Assembly: GCF_023914155.1 (NCBI RefSeq)
Contig: NZ_JAMWYS010000052.1
Span: 24,895 to 88,894, forward strand
Length of the DNA stretch: 64,000 bases
Direction: 5' to 3'
Source of the DNA: Solitalea agri
GTDB lineage: Bacteria > Bacteroidota > Bacteroidia > Sphingobacteriales > Sphingobacteriaceae
Part shown: positions 61,301 to 64,000 of the stretch, piece by piece
Position numbering within the stretch: the stretch's first letter is position 1
Layout: each line of letters opens with the position of its first letter
Notes under the pieces: generated by a model
Told to the model about the DNA's origin: nothing
Seen by the model: only the letters and a program-made list of their open reading frames with translations
Databases searched by the model: none
Made by a program: the position numbers and the translations under genes

Positions 61301-64000
61301 TGCCTTGCCAACGCTATCAATTAGTGATGCCTCGGTAGTAGAAGGAAATACAGGCACCACCCTAATAACTTTTGATGTAAGCTTAAGTGCTCCGAGCGGA
61401 CGTCCTATCACATTGACCTATAGCACATCGAATGGAACAGCTACGGGAGGCTCGGATTTTATTGCGGTTAATAATGCGCAATTGGTAATTCCAGCCGGCA
61501 CTCTGCATGCAAAAGTTACTATTGAAGTAATTGGAGATATAATTACCGAAGGAGATGAAACATTTACGGTTAAAATTACCTCAGCTGATTTTGCCGATTT
61601 AGTTTCACCTGGAGCAAAACCTGTAGGCACGGGAACTATCATTGGTGATGACGGTCAGCCAATATTAACGGTGAATGACATTACCGTTGATGAAAATGCC
61701 GGAACGGCTACGTTCACTGTGGCATTGGGAGGTAATCCTACAAGTCAGGATGTGACAGTTGATTATGCAATAACTAACGGAACAGCAGAAGTAAATAGTG
61801 ATTATAATGCGAGTAATTTGCTTACAGGGTCTTTAACTTTTCCAACAGGAGGAACGTTAACTCAAACGGTTACGGTTAATATAGTAGATGATACTATTGA
61901 TGAAGATGACGAAACCTTCTTATTAACCCTCTCAAATGCCAATGGAGCCGTAATTAGCAGAGTAGGGGGAGTTTGTACAATTATTGATAATGATGATCCT
62001 CCTTTGGTTAGCATCAATAATATAAGTCAGGCAGAAGGCAATGGAGCAGGAGCGCAACCCATGACCTTTACAATTTCCCTGGATAAGCTGAGTGGAAAAC
62101 CAGTTGATATTAGTTATTCTACTTCGGAGGTCTTAGCGGGCTTTAAGGCAACCTCAGGGATTGATTTCACTGCTACTCAAGGAACCATTACAATTCCTGC
62201 TGGATCTTTAAGTGTAACTGTTGATGTTCCAATTGTCCAGGATGCAATATTTGAAAACGATGAAACTTTTGAGGTTAATTTATCGGCTCCGGTAAATGCC
62301 AATTTGGGAATCGCAACAGGTACAGGAACTATAGTAAATGATGATTCAGTGCCAGTACTAGCTTTTCTGCCTCCTGCATCTGTATTTGCCGAACCTGATC
62401 TTACCACCGGACAAGAACAACATGTTATAACTGTAACCGGTTCCGGACAAACAGAACTGCCAATTACCTTTATTTATTCATTTGCTAATGGAACGGCAAC
62501 TAATGGAGTCGATTATTCGGGAATAACTGATACAATTACCTTTATTCCTCCTGCATTAACCGATACTTATACGTTTGATATTCCGGTTGATATTTTGGCA
62601 GATGATATAAAAGAGCAAATGGAGACTTTTAATATATCCCTAAGCAGTCCTATAAATGCAACCATTCCCACAGCAACTGCCGAAAAAACGGCAAGCATTA
62701 CAGATGTAACTGCAGCTCCAGAAGTAACATTGAGTGTAGATAAAACCTCGGTTTTTGAGGGTGAAAGCGCGAGCGTTACCGCAAGTTTAAGTCGTTCTAC
62801 TTATGAAGATGTAACAGTTACTTATACCGTGCGTGGTACTGCAACCGAAGGCACCGATTATACCATAGCTAAAACAATAACGATTCCGGCTGGTGCATTA
62901 TCGGCTTCAGTTTTTCTTAATTCATTAACAGATAATATTCATGAGCAAAACGAAACGATAATTATTGATGCTCCGGTAACTGTTGTTGGAGGCGAAGCAA
63001 TCGCTAATGCAACCCAACAATCATTAACAATAACAATTGCAGATCAAACTTCATCTCCTATAGTAACGATTCAGTTTGATAAAACTTCAGTAAATGAGGG
63101 GGATGCTGCAGTATTAACACTCTCACTTTCAAATCCAACTTTTGAAGATGTTGTGATCTCATTGAATTTGGCCGGAACAGCAATTAACCCCAATGACTAT
63201 TCTGCTGATGCAACTAGTGTAACCATTCCGGTGGGCCAAATAAATGCATCGGTTAATTTTATAAGTGTTGTTGATAACCTGGTTGAGCCTAATGAAACGG
63301 TATTGGTGTCAATTGGAGCAGTTACAGGTGGTGATGCAACCTACCAGGGAACACAGACTCAATTGCTTAGCATTGTTAATACCGATATTGGCACCCAAAC
63401 AGCAAATAACGCTGTAACTACCACTGAAGATATAGCATATCAATTTGTTTTGAGTGACTTCCCCTTTACAGCAACGGTACTTCGCATGTTTGATCATATA
63501 ACTATACTTAAACTGCCCATTTTGGGTAGTCTGACACTTTCAGGTGTGCCGGTAGTTATTAATCAGCAAATATTGGCCACAGACATTGTTAACCTTACTT
63601 ATTTACCAAATTCTGATCTGTTTGGAACGCCACTTGACGTGATAGGTTTTACGGTTACTGATAATTTCAACAATGAAAGCGCAGCAGCCTTGCTTGCAAT
63701 TAATGTAACACCAGTTAATGATCCGCCTGTTGCTTCAACTCCATTAAGTTTTGTAATAGATGAAGATATTTCTTTGGAGGGGCATCTTTTAGCGACCGAT
63801 GCCGACGGCGATGCACTCACATTCAGCAAAACCACCGATCCTGCCAATGGAACCGTTACCCTTAATGCCGACGGTTCATTTACCTATCTGCCAAATCCGA
63901 ATTATAACGGTACTGATACGTTTACGGCTACGGTGAGCGATGGCAATGGCGGCACCGCCCTCATTACAGTGAATATTAGTATAAATCCGGTCAATGATGC
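49365..64000 (+). CDS. Giant L-type lectin / DUF11 / Calx-beta surface protein, 3' end outside window
   Basis: One frame stays open from the ATG at 49365 to the last base, at least 4878 codons. Order of parts: signal peptide (FIFLLIILFFTSTVKGQ); L-type lectin-like domain (~27-300; DGFSVFLFDA, VGIGIDEFGNF); about four DUF11-type repeats (~310-820; KLGPSGVDNQTTFSYTIDVQ, TDVLPAGLTPQG); an Ig/PKD-like section (~830-1010); about 32 Calx-beta modules (each with a SVSEGNTG-like start, DYV and DETF words, and a TITNDD end), 20 of them in five identical-length supra-repeats; finally a cadherin/tandem-95-type module (ATDADGDALTF). Calx-beta acidic loops should bind calcium and stiffen the rod. A surface adhesin, probably exported by type IX secretion, is inferred; the sorting tail is not in the window. 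Confidence 0.93.
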   Translation, partial: MHHTVHRARFIFLLIILFFTSTVKGQFTINEPLTGSSITGITLGGKARLTGTGQSGADPIGQGYLRLTEDANNQVGWAYINQSFTPDMGAIIDFEFLSWGNSSSKADGFSVFLFDASYDINNSGPKKFAIGADGGSLGYAQKTGVAGLTGGYVGIGIDEFGNFIISSEGKNGGIGGSNLLPDAIAIRGPSSNYAYIGGTHSGVTGSPMKGVSVDYNTTTSIRPTSAQFYRRVQILLEPVSGAGFKISIKLKTSPTGDFVTIIPSINSSLLANPPARLRVGFAGSTGGSKNVHELRNLFATTSNNLSVTKLGPSGVDNQTTFSYTIDVQNGSGTDANNTIVRDTLPPSFSLVNSSFSSSNAQNAGVVTANGNILELRATTLKANSSGTFTLTGKLNETSGTLSQITNLARVYSPTGFIDLDPTNDVSKITTIIRRPDLSIAKTHSGSFVRGGSYNFTIKVNNNSSANGSTANQVQVTDVLPAGLTPQGSTYASNGWAVTVNDQTVTAVRSDALTPGSTYPDLVIPIKVDQTAASSLSNTASVSVAGETTTSNNSSTDVVQVISQTDISVEISDNSTSYTPGGTGSYVITVRNVGLTNAGNISLSNTLPLGVTINGAVTGSATGGSIGTISGPIGGNKIAITGASLQVGTGNTLVFTVPVSYAVSLTTDPLVNTVTVAEASEPANAVGNNTANDSDTRNGQSDLNLEQITPNVSSMKRCDNAELTFQIRNNGPVNAISGLNVQFPLPDGLTFDSATQGGSYNSSTGIVTINSTANLPVGSIVSLVLKAIVKPDAPVSIPSVEATVAPNSPNVDAIPANNKRNTPSISIGSSPSGILSGTQTVCSGTTALLTLNLTGNPPWNIVYSDGTTDFSINNINNASYSFSVSPTATTTYTLKSVDDGTTDCGYNVTGNAVVTITPAIGNNTITATSSLNICYGSNPSLINGSIPTGGSGGYSYQWQSSLDGTNWSNITTAGQNANYDPPVLPQSAYYRRTITSGACINPLASNAIRFAVSPIPLLTIVSVPSILEGNSGTTVANFQIELSQSVSCDVSVNYATSNVTALVGEDYVGTSGVLTIPAGSTSATIPVTVNGDIKFEPDETFTLTLSNPVNTTINTTTATGTIRNDDAIPTVSINPASQSLSEGTGAGSTTAALTVTLSNPSAQTITVDYSTSASTATSGVDYTSVSNITLTFAPGETSKNISIAITRDNIKESDEQFSVVLSNINNATAGSLTGQVTITDDDAVPTISISAASVSEGNTGTTALTFTATLGNPSASAVSFNYATANGTASTADNDYVAIASGTLSFAAGELSKTITVFVNGDVKFEANETFSLQLSNAVNATLGQTSVTGTITNDDQVPHLTASAFSVKEGNSGITSLTIKARLTNPSSQTISWNGSSKDGTATAADNDYHVFVNIPFTLPPGVTAKDTTLFVIGDTKFEEDETWFVTLSDAQNVVLDIVDVPLTIVNDDAQPVVNVASLSQNEGNSGATNYDFHVVLDHASYQQVEVDVATANGTATTADNDYQASSSHVVFAPGETDKVFTVVVNGDTKREADETFTLTLSNPVNTTINTTTATGTIRNDDALPTVSINPASQSVSEGTGAGTTTVNLTVTLSNPSAQTITVDYSTAAGTATSGADYTSVFNLTLTFAPGETSKNISIAITRDNIKESDEQFSVVLSNINNATAGSLTGQVTITDDDAVPTISISAASVSEGNTGTTVLTFTATLGNPSASAVSFNYATANGTASTADNDYVAITSGTLSFAAGELSKTITVFVNGDVKYEANEIFSLQLSNAANATLGQTSVTGTITNDDQVPHLTASAFSVKEGNSGLTSLTIKARLSNPSDQTISWNGSSKDGTATAADNDYGVFVNIPFTLPPGVTAKDTTLFVIGDTKFEADETWFVTLSDAQNVVLDIVDVPLTIVNDDAQPVVSLASLSQNEGNSGATNYDFHVVLDHASYQQVEVDVATANGTATTADNDYQTSSAHVVFAPGETDKVFTVVVNGDTKREADEAFTVTLSNPINATINTTTATGTIRNDDAIPTVSISPASQSLREGTGAGSTTTALTVTLSNPSAQTITVDYSTSAGTATSGVDYTSVSNITLTFAPGETSKNISITITRDNIKESDEQFSVVLSNINNATAGSLTGQVTITDDDAVPTISISAASVSEGNTGTTALTFTATLSNPSASAVSFNYATANGTASTADNDYVAITSGTLSFAAGELSKTITVFVNGDVKFEANETFSLQLSNAVNATLGQTSVTGTITNDDQEPHLTASAFSVKEGNSGITSLTIKARLSNPSDQTISWNGSSKDGTATAADNDYHVFANIPFTMPPGVTAKDTTLFVIGDTKFEPDEVWYVTLSDAQNVVLDIVDVPLTIVNDDAQPVVSLASLSQNEGNSGATNYDFHVVLDHASYQQVEVDLATANGTATTGDNDYQANTVHVVFAPGETDKVFTVVINGDTKREPDETFTLTLSNPVNSTINTTTATGTIRNDDAIPTVSISPTSQSVSEGTGAGSTTVNLTVMLSNSSAQTITVDYSTSAGTATSGVDYTSVSNITLTFAPGETSKNISITITRDNIKESDEQFSVVLSNINNATAGNLTGQVTITDDDAVPTISVAAASVNEGNTGTTALTFTATLGNPSASAVSFNYATANGTASTADNDYVTIASGTLSFAAGELSKTITVFVNGDVKFEADETFTLQLSNATNATLGQTSVTGTITNDDQVPHLTTSAFSVKEGNSGITSLTIKARLSNPSDQTISWNGSSKDGTATAADNDYHVFVNIPFTLPPGVTAKDTTLFVIGDTKFETDETWFVTLSDAQNVVLDIVDVPLTIVNDDAQPVVSLVSLSQNEGNSGATNYDFHVVLDHASYQQVEVDVATANGTATTADNDYQAGSAHVVFAPGETDKVFTVVVNGDTKREPDETFTLTLSNPVNTTINTTTATGTIRNDDAIPTVSISPASQSLSEGTGAGSTTAALTVTLSNPSAQTITVDYSTSAGTATSGADYTSVSNLTLTFAPGETSKNISIAITRDDIKESDEQFSVVLSNINNATAGNLTGQVTITDDDAVPTISVAAASVNEGNTGTTALTFTATLGNPSASAVSFNYATANGTASTADNDYVAITSGTLSFAAGELSKTITVFVNGDVKFEANETFSLQLSNAVNATLGQTSVTGTITNDDQAPHLTASAFSVKEGNSGITLLTIKARLSNPTDQTVSWNGSSKDGTATAADNDYGVFVNIPFTLPPGVTAKDTTLFVIGDTKFETDETWFVTLSDAQNVVLDIVDVPLTIVNDDAQPVVSLASLSQNEGNSGATNYDFHVVLDHASYQQVEVDVATANGTATTADNDYQAGNAHVVFAPGETDKVFTVVVNGDTKDESDETFNISLTNPINASAPATFIQNTIVNDDAQPVATIADVSMIEGNAGQQTLMIFTVQLSNTSDKVISMNFSTTDGTAVSTGAEKDYQAVIGRLQIPPNTLTGTIAIPINGDLTFENDETFSLIVNNPTAVDFPQNAASVIAVGTILNDDGIPSASISNVSANEGNAGTNNFNFLVTLSNPSTQTITIDYATQNGTALTTDNDYVSQSGTLTFAAGELSKLVSIQVNGDLKFESDENFTVNLSNASNANIITPQGTATIVNDDNLPIISIVNSASALEANGKIDFAVNLSNPTDKDISLVYSVTDGTATVADNDYVGGSNLIVLIPAGSTTATLAVPVNDDTKNENDETFTVTLVSADNATLSASAISIGTILDDDQRSIISMANVAVNESSGSAVVTLTLDKVSGKDIQVNYATSNVTARSPNDFTAVSSTLTIPAGTASIQISIPIIDDALNENDETFRFNLNGPVNAILSTTSVVVTIIDNDALPTLSFGGNVSLLEGNTGVTDFVFTVQLSAVSGRDISFAYQTNDVTANAPFDYVTSSGIITIPAGSTQASITIAVNGDLSNEADDTFSVSIANPVNVSLGSVAVATGTIVNDDALPTLSISDASVVEGNTGTTLITFDVSLSAPSGRPITLTYSTSNGTATGGSDFIAVNNAQLVIPAGTLHAKVTIEVIGDIITEGDETFTVKITSADFADLVSPGAKPVGTGTIIGDDGQPILTVNDITVDENAGTATFTVALGGNPTSQDVTVDYAITNGTAEVNSDYNASNLLTGSLTFPTGGTLTQTVTVNIVDDTIDEDDETFLLTLSNANGAVISRVGGVCTIIDNDDPPLVSINNISQAEGNGAGAQPMTFTISLDKLSGKPVDISYSTSEVLAGFKATSGIDFTATQGTITIPAGSLSVTVDVPIVQDAIFENDETFEVNLSAPVNANLGIATGTGTIVNDDSVPVLAFLPPASVFAEPDLTTGQEQHVITVTGSGQTELPITFIYSFANGTATNGVDYSGITDTITFIPPALTDTYTFDIPVDILADDIKEQMETFNISLSSPINATIPTATAEKTASITDVTAAPEVTLSVDKTSVFEGESASVTASLSRSTYEDVTVTYTVRGTATEGTDYTIAKTITIPAGALSASVFLNSLTDNIHEQNETIIIDAPVTVVGGEAIANATQQSLTITIADQTSSPIVTIQFDKTSVNEGDAAVLTLSLSNPTFEDVVISLNLAGTAINPNDYSADATSVTIPVGQINASVNFISVVDNLVEPNETVLVSIGAVTGGDATYQGTQTQLLSIVNTDIGTQTANNAVTTTEDIAYQFVLSDFPFTATVLRMFDHITILKLPILGSLTLSGVPVVINQQILATDIVNLTYLPNSDLFGTPLDVIGFTVTDNFNNESAAALLAINVTPVNDPPVASTPLSFVIDEDISLEGHLLATDADGDALTFSKTTDPANGTVTLNADGSFTYLPNPNYNGTDTFTATVSDGNGGTALITVNISINPVND
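52650..59496 (+). repeat. Five tandem 1371-bp repeats, each encoding four Calx-beta modules
   Basis: The marker CGGTATC at the start of module A recurs at 52750, 54121, 55492, 56863 and 58234, each exactly 1371 bases apart, so no net insertion or deletion separates any copy. In copy 1 the modules are A 52743-53090 (116 residues), B 53091-53432 (114), C 53433-53774 (114) and D 53775-54113 (113), 457 in total. Similarity begins inside the preceding module (about 52650) and ends at about 59496, close to five whole units. Copies differ by scattered single-base changes. The DNA is visibly more GC-rich than the flanks. Confidence 0.95.

Noticed and set aside
49365..64000. Several separate genes in the terminal 14.6 kb
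   Set aside because: Reading the frame from the ATG at 49365, including checks of codon phase at 52743, 53091, 53433, 54114, 59760 and 63792, shows no stop; one gene explains everything.

Overview
The window reads as chromosome of a member of the Bacteroidota, most likely a Sphingobacteriales-type soil or aquatic organism. This is an inference from gene content: a SusC/SusD pair behind a FecI-like sigma factor and FecR-like anti-sigma factor, a protein with a gliding-motility-type (CHU_C) type IX secretion tail next to a PorP/SprF partner, many TlpA-like thioredoxins, weak Shine-Dalgarno sites, and a generally AT-rich sequence. No tRNA, rRNA, CRISPR array or phage module was seen.

Layout. 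1-9.8 kb holds housekeeping and miscellaneous genes: the 3' part of a GH3-family gene, then a minus-strand run (methyltransferase, amino-acid racemase, ornithine aminotransferase, TerC/Alx-type membrane protein, polyprenyl synthetase), a plus-strand YegP/OmpA fusion, and minus-strand DUF2071 and RibD-type reductase genes. A decayed DUF1801 fragment follows. 10.3-23.8 kb is a nutrient-acquisition locus: sigma factor, anti-sigma factor, SusC, SusD, two surface lipoproteins, two tandem TlpA thioredoxins and a retropepsin-like protease with PDZ domain. 23.9-33.2 kb holds a small lysine-rich secreted protein, a 1742-residue type IX-secreted beta-propeller protein, its PorP/SprF partner and two more tandem thioredoxins. 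A 21-base sequence upstream of the anti-sigma gene recurs exactly upstream of this second block, which suggests that one ECF sigma factor drives both.

33.4-39.1 kb is a haem-type uptake locus (membrane protein, TonB receptor, HmuT, HmuU, HmuV). 39.2-41.7 kb is a small accessory block of minus-strand genes separated by imperfect inverted repeats and bracketed by two copies of a terminator-like repeat; it looks like inserted gene cassettes. 41.8-47.1 kb carries the glyoxylate shunt (aceB, aceA), a divergent HTH regulator with a perfect 14-bp palindrome between them, and pdxJ. 47.2-49.1 kb has a toxin-antitoxin pair whose PIN toxin is split by a single stop codon, a CpcT/CpeT-like gene and mgsA.

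From 49365 to the end of the window one uninterrupted reading frame (at least 4878 codons) encodes a giant surface protein: signal peptide, L-type lectin-like domain, DUF11 repeats, about 32 Calx-beta modules, then a cadherin-like module. Inside it, a block of four Calx-beta modules (457 residues, 1371 bp) is repeated five times with exactly constant spacing and near-identical, markedly GC-richer DNA. This is the most striking structure in the window.
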